In this document: piece after piece, positions 35,401 through 46,285 of the stretch
Layout of the letters: each line of letters opens with the position of its first letter
How positions within the stretch are numbered: the stretch's first letter is position 1
Source: Bufo bufo
Taxonomy: Eukaryota; Chordata; Amphibia; Anura; Bufonidae
Direction of reading: 5' to 3'
Assembly (NCBI RefSeq): GCF_905171765.1
Contig: NC_053389.1
Span: 399,576,645 to 399,640,644, forward strand
Length of the DNA: 64,000 bases
Position numbers and translations under genes: made by a program
The notes under the pieces: model-generated
Database searches by the model: none
What the model was told of the DNA's origin: nothing
The model's input: the letters and a program-made list of their open reading frames with translations, nothing else

Positions 35401-35934
35401 TACAAGCGCACGTTGGTAGACGCGCTACTGAGAGCATTCCCAAATGTCACAGGGGAACCAGTAGAAGCCCAAGGCGAAGGCAGAGGAGGAGCAAGAGGTC
35501 GCCAACGCAGCTGTGTCACGGCCAGCTCCTCTGAGGGCAGGGTTAGCATGGCAGAGATGTGGAAAAGTTTTGTCAACACGCCACAGCTAACTGCACCACC
35601 ACCTGATACGGAACGTGTTAGCAGGAGGCAACATTTCATTAACATGGTGGAACAGTACCTGTGCACACCCCTCCACGTACTGACTGATGGTTCGGCCCCA
35701 TTCAACTTCTGGGTCTCCAAATTGTCCACGTGGCCAGAGCTAGCCTTTTATGCCTTGGAGGTGCTGGCCTGCCCGGCGGCCAGCGTTTTGTCTAAAGGTG
35801 TATTCAGCACGGCAGGGGGCATCATTACAGACAAACGCAGCCGCCTGTCTACAGCCAATGTGGACAAGCTGACGTTCATAAAAATGAACCAGGCATGGAT
35901 CCCACAGGACCTGTCCATCCCTTGTGCAGATTAG
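32500..35934 (+). pseudogene. hAT transposase, full-length frame with two in-frame stops
   Basis: One reading frame runs 1,144 residues from the ATG at 32500 to the stop at 35932-35934 and is broken only by TAG at 33487-33489 (codon 330) and TAG at 34954-34956 (codon 819). The order is an Arg/Gly-rich basic N-terminus (GRGHGRGG), an acidic region, and a BED zinc finger ending in CTLC...H...H just before the first stop. An Ala/Ser-rich linker follows, then the RNase H-like core with Asp in TTDTWTS, Asp in VVCDNGRN, CLAHVLNLVV, and Glu in LRCFEYST. After an acidic insert comes the hAT dimerisation domain (YALEVLACPAASVLSKGVFSTAGG, ending KMNQAW). Sister copies at 49.9 and 55.9 kb have TGG where the first stop is, so that stop arose in this copy. 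The enzyme would excise and paste elements with TAG-GATGAGCGAAC ends. Confidence 0.92.
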
Positions 35935-36054
35935 ATATTAACTACCTCCCCTTAACAATATATTATTCTACTCCAGGGCACTTCCTCATTCGATACTATT
36001 TTTTATTTCATTTTACCATTATATTGCGGGGCAACACAAAGTTGAATGAACCTC

Positions 36055-39000
36055 TCCTCTGTCTGGGTGCCGGGGCCTAAATGTGTGACAGTGGCCTGTT
36101 CCAGTGGTGGGTGACGTGAAGCATGATTCTCTGCTATGACATGAAGACAGATTCTCTGCTGACATAAGGCCAGATTCTCTGTTACGGGACCTCTCTCCTC
36201 TGCCTGGGTGCCTGGGCCTAAATGTGTGACAGTGGCCTGTTCCAGTGGTGGGTGACGTGAAGCTTGATTCTCCGCTATGACATGAAGACAGATTCTGCGC
36301 TGACATAAGGCCAGATTCTCTGTTACGGGACCGCTCTCCTCTGTCTGGGTGCCGGGGCCTAAATGTGTGACAGTGGCCTGTTCCAAAGGTGGGTGACGTG
36401 AAGCCTGACTCTCTGCTATGACATGAAGACAGATTCTGTGCTGACATAAGGCCAGATTCTATGTTACGCGACCTCTCTCCTGTGCCTGGGCCTAAATATG
36501 TGACAGTGGCCTGTTCCAGTGGTGGGTGACGTGAAGCTTGATTCTCTGCTATGACATGAAGACAGATTCTGCGCTGACATAAGGCCAGATTCTCTGTTAC
36601 GGGACCGCTCTCCTCTGTCTGGGTGCCGGGGCCTAAATGTGTGACAGTGGCCTGTTCCAGTGGTGGGTGACTTGAAGCCTGATTCTCTGCTATGACATGA
36701 AGACAGATTCTGTGCTGACATTAGGCCAGATTCTCTGTTACGCGACCTCTCTCCTGGTGCCTGGGCCTAAATGTGTGACAGTGGCCTGTTCCAGTGGTGG
36801 GTGACGTGAAGCTTGATTCTCTGCTATGACATGAAGACAGATTCTGCGCTGACATAAGGCCAGATTCTCTGTTACGGGACCGCTCTCCTCTGTCTGGGTG
36901 CCGGGGCCTAAATGTGTGACAGTGGCCTGTTCCAGTGGTGGGTGACGTGAAGCCTGATTCTCTGCTATGACATGAAGACAGATTCTGTGCTGACATAAGG
37001 CCAGATTCTCTGTTACGGGACCTCTCTCCTCTGCCTGGGTGCCGGGCCCTAAATGTGTGACAGTGGCCTGTTCCAGTGGTGGGTGACGTGAAGCCTGATT
37101 CTCTGCTATGACATGAAGACAGATTCTGTGCTGACATAAGGCCAGATTCTATGTTACGCGACCTCTCTCCTGTGCCTGGGCCTAAATATGTGACAGTGGC
37201 CTGTTCCAGTGGTGGGTGACGTGAAGCTTGACTCTCTGCTATGACATGAAGACAGATTCTGTGCTGACATCAGGCCAGATTCTCTGTTACGGGACCTCTC
37301 ACCTCTGCCTGGGTGCCTGGGCCTAAATGTGTGACAGTGGCCTGTTCCAGTGGTGGGTGACGTGAAGCTTGAGTCTCTGCTATGACATGAAGACAGATTC
37401 TGCGCTGACATAAGGCCAGATTCTCTGTTACGGGACCTCTCTCCTCTGCCTGGGTGCCTGGGCCTAAATGTGTGACAGTGGCCTGTTCCAGTGGTGGGTG
37501 ACGTGAAGCTTGATTCTCTGCTTGACATGAAGACAGATTCTGCGCTGACATAAGGCCAGATTCTCTGTTACGGGACCTCTCTCCTCTGCCTGGGTGCCTG
37601 GGCCTAAATGTGTGACAGTGGCCTGTTCCAGTGGTGGGTGACGTGAAGCTTGATTCTCTGCTATGACATGAAGACATATTCTGCGCTGACATAAGGCCAG
37701 ATTCTCTGTTACGGGACCTCTCTCCTCTGCCTGGGTGCCTGGGCCTAAATGTGTGACAGTGGCCTGTTCCAGTGGTGGGTGACGTGAAGCCTGATTCTCT
37801 GCTATGACATGAAGACAGATTCTGTGCTGACATCAGGCCAGATTCTCTGTTACGGGACCTCTTTCCTCTGCCTGGGTGCCTGGGCCTAAATGTGTGACAG
37901 TGGCCTGTTACAGTGGTGGGTGACGTGAAGCTTGATTCTCTGCTATGACATGAAGACAGATTCTGCGCTGTCATAAGGCCAGATTCTCTGTTACGGGACC
38001 TCTCTCCTCTGCCTGGGTGCCTGGGCCTAAATGTGTGACAGTGGCCTGTTCCAGTGGTGGGTGACGTGAAGCCTGATTCTCTGCTAGGACATGAAGACAG
38101 ATTCTGCGCTGACATAAGGCCAGATTCTCTGTTACGGGACCGCTCTCCTCTGTCTGGGTGCCGGGGCCTAAATGTGTGACAGTGGCCTGTTCCAGTGGTG
38201 GGTGACGTGAAGCCTGATTCTCTGCTATGACATGAAGACAGATTCTGCGCTGACATAAGGCCAGATTCTCTGTTACGGGACCTCTCTCCTCTGCCTGGGT
38301 GCCTGGGCCTAAATGTGTGACAGTGGCCTGTTCCAGTGGTGGGTGACGTGAAGCTTGATTCTCTGTTATGACATGAAGACAGATTCTGCGCTGACATAAG
38401 GCCAGATTCTCTGTTACCGGACCGCTCTCCTCTGCCTGGGTGCCTGGGCCTAAATGTGTGACAGTGGCCTGTTCCAGTGGTGGGTGACGTGAAGCATGAT
38501 TCTCTGCTATGACATGAAGACAGATTCTGCGCTGACATAAGGCCAGATTCTCTGTTACGCGACCTCTCTCCTGTGCCTGGGCCTAAATATGTGACAGTGG
38601 CCTGTTCCAGTGGTGGGTGACGTGAAGCCTGATTCTCTGCTATGACATGAAGACAGATTCTGTGCTGACATCAGGCCAGATTTTCTGTTACGGGACCTCT
38701 CTCCTCTGCCTGGGTGCCGGGGCCTAAATGTGTGACAGTGGCCTGTTCCAGTGGTGGGTGACGTGAAGCCTGATTCTCTGCTATGACATGAAGACAGATT
38801 CTGTGCTGACATAAGGCCAGATTCTCTGTTACGCGACCTCTCTCCTGTGCCTGGGCCTAAATATGTGACAGTGGCCTGTTCCAGTGGTGGGTGACGTGAA
38901 GCCTGATTCTCTGCTATGACATGAAGACAGATTCTGTGCTGACATCAGGCCAGATTCTCTGTTACGGGACCTCTCTCCTCTGCCTGGGTGCCTGGGCCTA

Positions 39001-39865
39001 AATGTGTGACAGTGGCCTGTTCCAGTGGTGGGTGACGTGAAGCTTGATTCTCTGCTATGACATGAAGACAGATTCTGCGCTGACATAAGGCCAGATTCTC
39101 TGTTACGGGACCGCTCTCCTCTGTCTGAGTGCCGGGGCCCAAATGTGTGACAGTGGCCTGTTCCAGTGGTGGGTGACGTGAAGCCTGATTCTCTGCTATG
39201 ACATGAAGACAGATTCTGTGCTGACATAAAGCCAGATTCTCTGTTACGGGACCTCTCTCCTCTGCCTGGGTGCCTGGGCCTAAATGTGTGACAGTGGCCT
39301 GTACCAGTGGTGGGTGACGTGAAGCTTGATTCTCTGCTATGACATGAAGACAGATTCTGCGCTGACATAAGGCCAGATTCTCTGTTACGGGACCTCTCTC
39401 CTCTGCCTGGGTGCCTGGGCCTAAATGTGTGACAGTGGCCTGTACCAGTGGTGGGTGACGTGAAGCTTGATTCTCTGCTATGACATGAAGACAGATTCTG
39501 CGCTGACATAAGGCCAGATTCTCTGTTACGGGACCGCTCTCCTCTGTCTGGGTGCCGGGGCCTAAATGTGTGACAGTGGCCTGTTCCAGTGGTGGGTGAC
39601 GTGAAGCCTGATTCTCTGTTATGACATGAAGACAGATTCTGTGCTGACATAAAGCCAGATTCTCTGTTACGGGACCTCTCTCCACTGCCTGGGTGCCTGG
39701 GCCTAAATGTGTGACAGTGGCCTGTTCCAGTGGTGGGTGACGTGAAGCCTGATTCTCTGCTATGACATGAAGACTGATTCTGTGCTGACATGAAGCCAGA
39801 TTCTCTGCTATGGCATGAAGAGACTGATTCTCTGCTGACGTGAAGCCAGATTCTCTGCTATGGGA
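36055..39865 (+). repeat. Tandem array of 141-bp units, 27 copies
   Basis: The anchor CCTAAATGTGTGACAGTGGC recurs 27 times from 36076 to about 39702. The common spacing is 141 bp, with some 131-134 bp units that lack GGGTGCC and read CCTAAATATG. Each unit contains three AGATTCTCTG-like sub-repeats. Because 141 is 3 x 47, a frame open in one unit stays open across neighbours, producing minus-strand frames of up to 422 codons. These look like artefacts of the repeat and not genes. The array lies between transposase and 3' end of the giant hAT. Confidence 0.95.
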
Positions 39866-40144
39866 CCTTTATCCAATTGATATTGGTTAATTTTTATTTT
39901 TTTTATTTTTATTTTTATTCATTTCCCTATCCACATTTGTTTGCAGGGGATTTACCTACATGTTGCTGCCTTTTGCAGCCCTCTAGCTCTTTCCTGGGCT
40001 GTTTTACAGCCTTTTTAGTGCCCAAAAGTTCGGGTCCCCATTGACTTCAATGGGATTTGGGACGAAGTTCGGTTCGGGTTCGAATCCCGAACCCGAACAT
40101 TTCCGGGAAGTTCGGCCGAACTTCTCGAACCCGAACATCCAGGT
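39866..40144 (+). promoter_or_regulatory. 3' subterminal region of the giant hAT
   Basis: An A/T-rich stretch with TTTTTATTTT runs is followed by dense GTTCGGG / CCCGAAC motifs in both orientations (40028-40140), ending at the terminal repeat. Similar 3' ends occur at 46284-46480 and 53215-53341 in related copies, so this block is conserved across the group. It is the likely transposase-binding region. Confidence 0.6.
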
Positions 40145-40167
40145 GTTCGCTCAACTCTAGAGTGGAT

Positions 40168-40384
40168 CCAAAACAGATGACACGTGAACTGAATATTTGC
40201 ATGTGTTTTGTACCCACTCCTGCTTTTCGCTACCAAATCACAAGCCAATTCTCATGGGACCATACAGGTTTTACAGCTGCTACACAGACAGGATACATTA
40301 AGCATCTCATTTTTCCTTCCTTCTGACAGATCAGAAGGGTCAAATAAATGATGATGTCAGACAAGCCAAAAAGGCTTAAAAGTG
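40168..40384. other. Flank of the giant hAT insertion
   Basis: About 215 bp between the target duplication and the 51-bp array. No coding signal. Together with 24499-25105 it should be the pre-insertion sequence. Confidence 0.4.
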
Positions 40385-40389
40385 GCCCA

Positions 40390-41065
40390 GTCGTGATGTG
40401 GGGAGGGTAGGAACAGCATGAGGAGACCACAGAGTGGCCCAATGACAGAGTCTGGGGGTGTTGGCAGCATGAGGAGACCACAGAGTGGCAAGGTGACATA
40501 GCTTGAAGGTGGCAGCAGCATCCGGAGGCCACAGAATGGCAAGTTGACATAGTGTGGAGGTGCCAGCAGCATAAGGAGACCACAGAGTGGCAAGGTGACA
40601 TAGTGTGGAGGTGGCAACAGCATCCGGAGTCCACAGAGTGGCAAGGTGACATAGTTTGGAGGTGGCAGCAGCATCAGGAGGCCACAGAGTGGCAAGGTGA
40701 CATAGTGTGGAGGTGGCAGCAGCATATAGAGACCACAGAGTGGCAAGGTGACATAGTGTGAAGGTGGCAGCAGCATGAGGAGACCACAGAGTGGCAAGGT
40801 GACATAGTTTGGAGGTGGCAGCAGCATTCAGAGGCCACAGAGTGGCAAGGTGACATAGTTTGGAAGTGGCGGCAGCATCAGGAGGCCACAGAGTGGCGAG
40901 GTGACATAGTGTGGAGGTGGCAGCAGCATGAGGAAACCACGGAGTGGCAAGGTGACATAGTTTGGAGGTGGCCACCGAGTGGCAAGTTGACATAGTTTGG
41001 AGGTGGCGGCAGCATCAGGAGGCCACAGAGAGGCAAGTTGACATAGTGTGGAGGTCGGTGGCAAT
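40390..41065 (-). repeat. Tandem array of 51-bp units, about 13 copies
   Basis: Units of the type TGACATAGTGTGGAGGTGGC plus AGCAGCATNNGGAGACCACAGAGTGGCAAGG repeat every 51 bp, for example TGACATAG at 40494, 40545 and 40596. The length is 17 codons, so long frames are open on both strands; none resembles a known protein. Next to the C-terminus of the minus-strand hAT transposase at 41.2-43.8 kb, it is in the same relative position as the 141-bp array of the giant hAT. Confidence 0.9.
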
Positions 41066-41205
41066 ACCAGTACCCGCTGAAGATGGTGGGTGAAAGAAGG
41101 AGCACTTGGCATCAGGCGGGTGGCAGCATCAGAATAGTAGCTGAGGCAGGTAGCCAGAAGAAACCGGTCTCTTTTGTCAAAGTGTTGGTGTGGCACACCA
41201 TGGCA

Positions 41206-43812
41206 CTAGTCTGATGCATCAGGAATTGGTGGGTGAAAATCCTGGCTGATCCATGCCTGATTCATCTTGACAAAGGTCAGTCTCTTCACATTTCTTCTTG
41301 GGGTAACTATGGCCCCCACCGCATTAAACACCCGCTCTGATGCCACACTACTGGCCAGGCAGCACAGCTTTTCCAGGACAAACTCTGCCAGTTGCGGCCA
41401 CAAATCCAGTTTGGCTGCCCGGTAGTCCAGCGGATCTTCAATGACGGCTGGCAGGGTGCACTCAAAATATGCCACCACCTGCTGGTTAATCTCCACTACA
41501 TACTGCCACGGTTGTGTCCGGGTCCTCTGCCTCGTCTTCCTCATCGCCCTGTAGCTCCTCTGCCTGCTTCTGATCCTCCTCTCCTGTCACCTGTGTAGAA
41601 AAACCACCCATTTTGCTACACATTGCTTGTGCTCCAATCTCCTCCTCCTCCTCCAATTCAGCCACCACAGGGCTCATGTGGCAGTGAGATTTAGGTTCCA
41701 CGCCTCCAGTCCCCTGACCAGCCAGATTTGACAGCATCTGTTCCAGGACATGAAGCAGTGGAATGACATTGTTCATCCCGTAGTCCTGGCGACTGACAAA
41801 TAACATGGCCTCCTAAAAGGGTCTGAGCAAACGGCAGGTGTCCCACATGAACTGCCACTGGCTGACATCGAAGTTACACAGGGGAGTACTCCAGTCCACT
41901 TGGATCATAAGGAAATTGTTTATGGCCTTTTTCTGTTCATACAGTAGATCCAACATATGGAGGGTGGAATTCCAACGAGATATTGGCCTATGTTGGGGAT
42001 GCCGTTCTGCCTCTGCAGCTCAAGGAGGGTGTGCTTTGCGGTGTACGAGTGGCTGAAGTACATGCAAAGTTTCCTGCCCATTTTTAGGATATCTTGCAGA
42101 TGGGTGGAAGACTTCAGGAACCGCTTGACAACCAGATTGAACACGTGTGCCATGCAGGGTGCATGGCTCAGCCCTCCTTGACGCAGCGCCGACACAATGT
42201 TCTTCTTGTCGGTCACCATGGTTCCGATTTTCAGTTGTCGCAGAGAAAGCCAAGATTCAATTTCTTGCTGAAGGGGAGGAACTGCTCCATGTCCTGTGTG
42301 ACTCCGTTCTCCCAGGCAAACGAGGTGCAGAACATCATGACACCGCCGTGTCTTGCACATGTGGTATGCTGGAGGGGCACTGTGAATTGTCCCAGCAGTG
42401 GAGGCTGAGGACACAGTGGAGGATGAGGAGGCAGAGGCAGACATTGTCGCTGGACCAATGGTGTGGCAACGTGGAGGAGGAAGCGGCGTCACCTCTCCAA
42501 GTTGCTGGTGTGGCTGTGCAGGAACCACATTCACCCAGTGGGCTGTATAGGACATGTATTGTCCCTGACCATAGTTATAGCTCCATACATCGGCACTGCC
42601 GTGCACTTTGGCAGACACTGACAGGCTTAAGAACTGGCCCACCTTCTGTTCTACATGTGTGTGCAGGGCTGGTACTGCCTTTTTGACAAAGAAATGACGG
42701 CTTGGGGCTCTCCACCTCGGCTTGGCACAAGCCATCAGTTCTCTGAAAGGTGCAGAGTCCACCACTTGGAAAGGGAGGGACTGCAGCACCGGCAACTTGG
42801 CCAGGAGCACATTCAGCTTCTGCACCGTTGGATGAGTGCACGCATACTGTTGTCTCTTGGCAATTGCTTCTGTGATCGATTGCTGACGGAATGAGAGACG
42901 AGGAGTAGGAGGAGCAGGAGCATCAGGACCAGCAGATTATGGGGAGGACAGACAGCTCCCCTTCGGCTGAGGTGATGGAGCCTTGACTGCCTGAAACTGG
43001 GTGCGTGCTACTGAGTGATGCAGCGGTTGATGAGGCAGGCTGGACCACCACATCAGAGCCATGGTTCTCCCAGGCCACTTTATGGCAACGATGCATATGT
43101 TGACGCAGGGCCGTGGTGCCAACATTGGCACCCTGGCCATGCTTCACCTTCTGCCCACAAATTCTACATATGACCACGTTCGCCTCCTCCGGCAGCTTAA
43201 AAAAAAACTGCCACATTGCTGAGTAGGTAATTTTACCCCCAACACTACACACTGACTGCTACCGCCGCTGCCTCCTTTTAGCCCTGCACCGCTACTTCCT
43301 GAGCAGATAGGCTCCTGCGAAGCGGGTGGTCCACCCCGGGCACGTTTGGCTACCAACCTCCCACTGCTGCTACACTGCTGACTCCCACCCACGCTAACTA
43401 CTTACAGGCTCCGCCGCTGGCTCACGTGCAAGCTGTCACCCTCTTCTCCTGATGATGAAGCCCCTTCGTCACCCGGCTCCAATGTGCGATAAGCTACATC
43501 ATCATCATTGAGTAGTGTCTGCACGTCACTGATCTCCTCAAACATCCCTGGGTTAGGAGCCTGACCGCTCGCAACACTAGCTCCCACGCCACTCTCCTCA
43601 TCACTACTTGTCCGCCTAGCGGAGGAAGCAGCGGATGTCTCCTCCTGATCTTGGCTGGGCAGTAGCTGCTGACTGTCCTCTAGTATCTCTTCCTCTCTGA
43701 AAAGTGGAGCCAACCTATGGCATATAATACTTCTTGCAGTGAGGGAACTGAAAATGACAGAGGAAGGTTCAGGACAGGTGGGGGCACAGGACCTGCTCCT
43801 GGACCATGCCAA
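41206..43812 (-). pseudogene. Decayed hAT transposase (second subfamily)
   Basis: Fragments on the minus strand in shifting frames follow hAT order. An acidic N-terminal part lies at 43402-43812. A BED finger (MWQFFFKLPEEANVVICRIC...HMHRCH) lies at 42923-43252. The catalytic core at 41920-42825 has GSADVWSYNYGQGQY for the first Asp region, MVTDKKNIVSAL for the second and CMAHVFNLVV. An acidic linker is at 41486-41806. The dimerisation domain at 41206-41544 includes LEKLCCLASSVASERVF and KMNQAWIS. The sequence is clearly related to but well diverged from the transposase at 32500-35934, so it represents a different hAT family of the same group. At least four frame changes make it inactive. Confidence 0.85.
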
Positions 43813-46285
43813 TTAAGCGTCATGTCAGAGGAACCCACTGACTCTTGGCTGGGGGTGTCTGATGTCACTTGGGGAAAAGTGGAGGACCGAGTCAACCATT
43901 TAAGAACCGCTGGGTTGCTGGTCAAGACACGACCGCTAGATGACACCGAGAGCTCAGGCCTCTCGATGCGATCCCTGCTGCCACGCCCCCTTACTGCTGT
44001 GACCTCTGTCTGCGCCAGAAACATTTAGGCCTCTGCCACTCCCCTGTGCAGGTCCTGGCACTTCTCAGTCTGACATACTGTTATATCAAATAACAAAATG
44101 TTAGATTAAATATTTTTTATTTTGCCACTAATGCACAGCAAACAGGGCTTTAGAATATATCACTGCCCCGCAGAACGGCAATTAGGCCCTAACTGTTATA
44201 TCAAATAACAAAATGTTAGATCAAATATTTTTTATTTTGCCACTAATGCACAGCAAACAGGGCTTTAGAATATATCACTGCACCGCAGAACGGCAATTAG
44301 GCCCTAATTATTTTCTAATTTTACACAACACAAAAGGCTTTTCAACAGATAAGTGCAACACAGAACGGCAAATATATTTTTATTTTGCCACTAATACATG
44401 GCAAACAGGGCTTTAGAGTATATCACTGTACAGCTGAACGGCAATTAGGCCCCCATTTTTCTTCTAGTTTTACACTACACAAAAGGCTTTTCAACAAATA
44501 AGTGTGCAATGAGCCGGACCATGGGTACAGTCACACGACGCAGTGGGTCACGATAGAGATATAATAGTCTATTGTTTGTTCGTGACGCCATTTGCAGTGT
44601 GCGCAGAGTACTGTTGCAGGGCCCTTTAAGGTGTTGTAACTCACGTACCAGGTTAGGAATGCCAGAGTGGTGTAATGTCTCTGTTTGGTAGTGGGTATAG
44701 TGTCAACGGTGTCTCCTACCTGGGTACGGCTGGTCTCCTGGATCCTGGCTCACTTGCAATAAAATGAGGGTGGCGCTAGTAGGAGTAATTGAGGAATTTG
44801 CAGCATTAATTGAGATCCAGACCTTGAATAAAGTTCAAACATTACTAGATGCAGCTTTCATCCAAGTGAGATACAGCATTAGTGTGAAGTCCCAGCAGGT
44901 ATTGGCAATGTGTGGCAGGAATCTGGCTTCTGCTCTATCATGTGCCTGGAGCTTTGCAAGAAAAGGACGTCTGCTTGTTGCTCTGTAATGTGGCAGGAAT
45001 TTATCTTCTGCACTGACAATCTTCTGCTGTCTAGGGGACTGTCTAGCTGAGGAGAAATTTGGCTTCTCCTGTGGTCTCTGGACGGTACCCACAGTTATTG
45101 TCTCAGGGTATGTTTCTTCCTGTAACTGGAGGTGGCTGCTTGCTTTTTCCAGCTAAGGCTGCAAAGCTCAGGCTGGGGATGATGATCAATTGTCTCAGCC
45201 GAGACAAGATCCTGGATTGGATCCCTATATCTGGGAGCTCCTACACGCACAGCCTTCCCCTAGCCAGGGTGGCTGGCACACTAACTTCCTTCCCTCCCCA
45301 TGAGGCAGGACATTGACCAGCCCACTTCTGATCATAGAGGAGGAGCTAAACTGGAATGAACTATTCCAGTTCAGAAACACTAAACTGACTCTAAGTCCCT
45401 GCTAACGCATTGCTGCCACCTGCTGGTGAACATGAAAATTACAGCAATATACATTTACAAGGCTTAGAATGCACATTTGTGAGAAAATTACATGAAATTA
45501 CACAAGATGACAATGTTAATGCCCTTAACAGGTTGTAGCGGGGTAAAGGAGTTTTGTAACACAACTCTGGGGTGTTACAAGTGCAACGCAGAACGGCAAA
45601 TATATATTTATTTCGCCACTAATACACAACAAACAGGGCTGTAGAATATATCACTGCACAGCTGAACGGCAATTAGGCCCTCTTTTTTTCTACTTTTACA
45701 CTACACAAAAGGCTTTTCAACAGATAAGTGCAACGCTGGACGGCGAATATATTTTTATTCCGCCACTAATACATGGCAAAAAGGGTTTAACATATAACTG
45801 CACCGCAGAAGGGCTAATAAGATGTACTGTAGAAATATTTGCTTGTAATAAAGCCTGTTAATGGCTGTATCAAACAGCACTTGCACCCTAATAACAAGAA
45901 TGGTTTGCTAGAATGACAGAGCTGTATAATAGCAATTTGGATCCCCAGTCAGTGCACCAAGGTTTTTTCACCACAATCAAGTCTTTCCTATCACTGTCTC
46001 TAGTGCCTGCAGACGTCTCTCCCTGCACTAAGTACACTGGTAAATGGCAAAATCTAAGATGGCTGCCGCTATATATAGGGCTGTGACATCACAGGGCTGC
46101 TGATTTACTGCATGCATGGCATTATGGGTGATCCCGCCTTTCTCCATGTCCTCACACGTGCAGTATCCATTTTAGGAAAAAATGTGATTCATTATCACGA
46201 AGCGCAAGGAAATTCAGCTTCAGTGCGAACCAAATTTTTCCTGAAATCGAATTCCAATTCGTCAGCTTCGATTCGCTCATCTCTA
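43813..46285 (-). mobile_element. 5' half of the minus-strand hAT, ending in a terminal repeat
   Basis: The right end is ATTCGCTCATCTCTA at 46271-46285, the complement of TAGAGATGAGCGAAT. Between it and the transposase lie subterminal tandem units of about 120 bp (44090-44500 and 45584-45830), each with GCCACTAATNCA...CAGAACGGCAATTAGGCCC. They are split by a solo LTR at 44505-45579. The stretch 45835-46270 is non-coding, with a TATATATAGGG at about 46070. The other end of this element has not been identified; the TIR at 24499 is a candidate but its flank does not match. Confidence 0.75.
44505..45579 (-). mobile_element. Solo LTR with 4-bp target duplication
   Basis: A 1,075-bp block interrupts the hAT subterminal repeat between AGTG (44501-44504) and AGTG (45580-45583). 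On the minus strand it begins TGTAACACCCCAGAG and ends CTCATTGCA, so it has TG...CA ends and no internal genes. That is how a solo LTR looks after recombination between two LTRs. The family (gypsy or endogenous retrovirus) is not determined. The short frames inside are not genes. Confidence 0.7.

Larger units (their letters stand above)
25106..40159 (+). mobile_element. Giant (15-kb) hAT transposon with exact target duplication
   Basis: The ends TAGGGATGAGCGAAC (25106-25120) and GTTCGCTCAACTCTA (40145-40159) are inverted repeats, flanked by exact copies of GAGTGGAT at 25098-25105 and 40160-40167. An 8-bp duplication and a BED-finger transposase inside identify a hAT. In order it has a subterminal block rich in GAACCCGAAC motifs, a tandem array of 295-bp units (25880-32480), the transposase (32500-35934), an array of 141-bp units (about 36055-39850) and a matching subterminal block (about 40020-40140). 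About 10 kb of the 15 kb is tandem repeat, far above the few kilobases usual for hATs. Confidence 0.93.

Noticed and set aside
37270..38538. A 422-codon minus-strand open frame in the 141-bp array
   Set aside because: It exists because the unit is 47 codons without a stop. It has no domain, no start context and a low-complexity repeated peptide. Annotated as repeat.
40376..40993. A 205-codon Cys/His-rich minus-strand frame resembling a zinc-finger tandem
   Set aside because: It is the 51-bp repeat translated; the Cys and His spacing is not that of a zinc finger.
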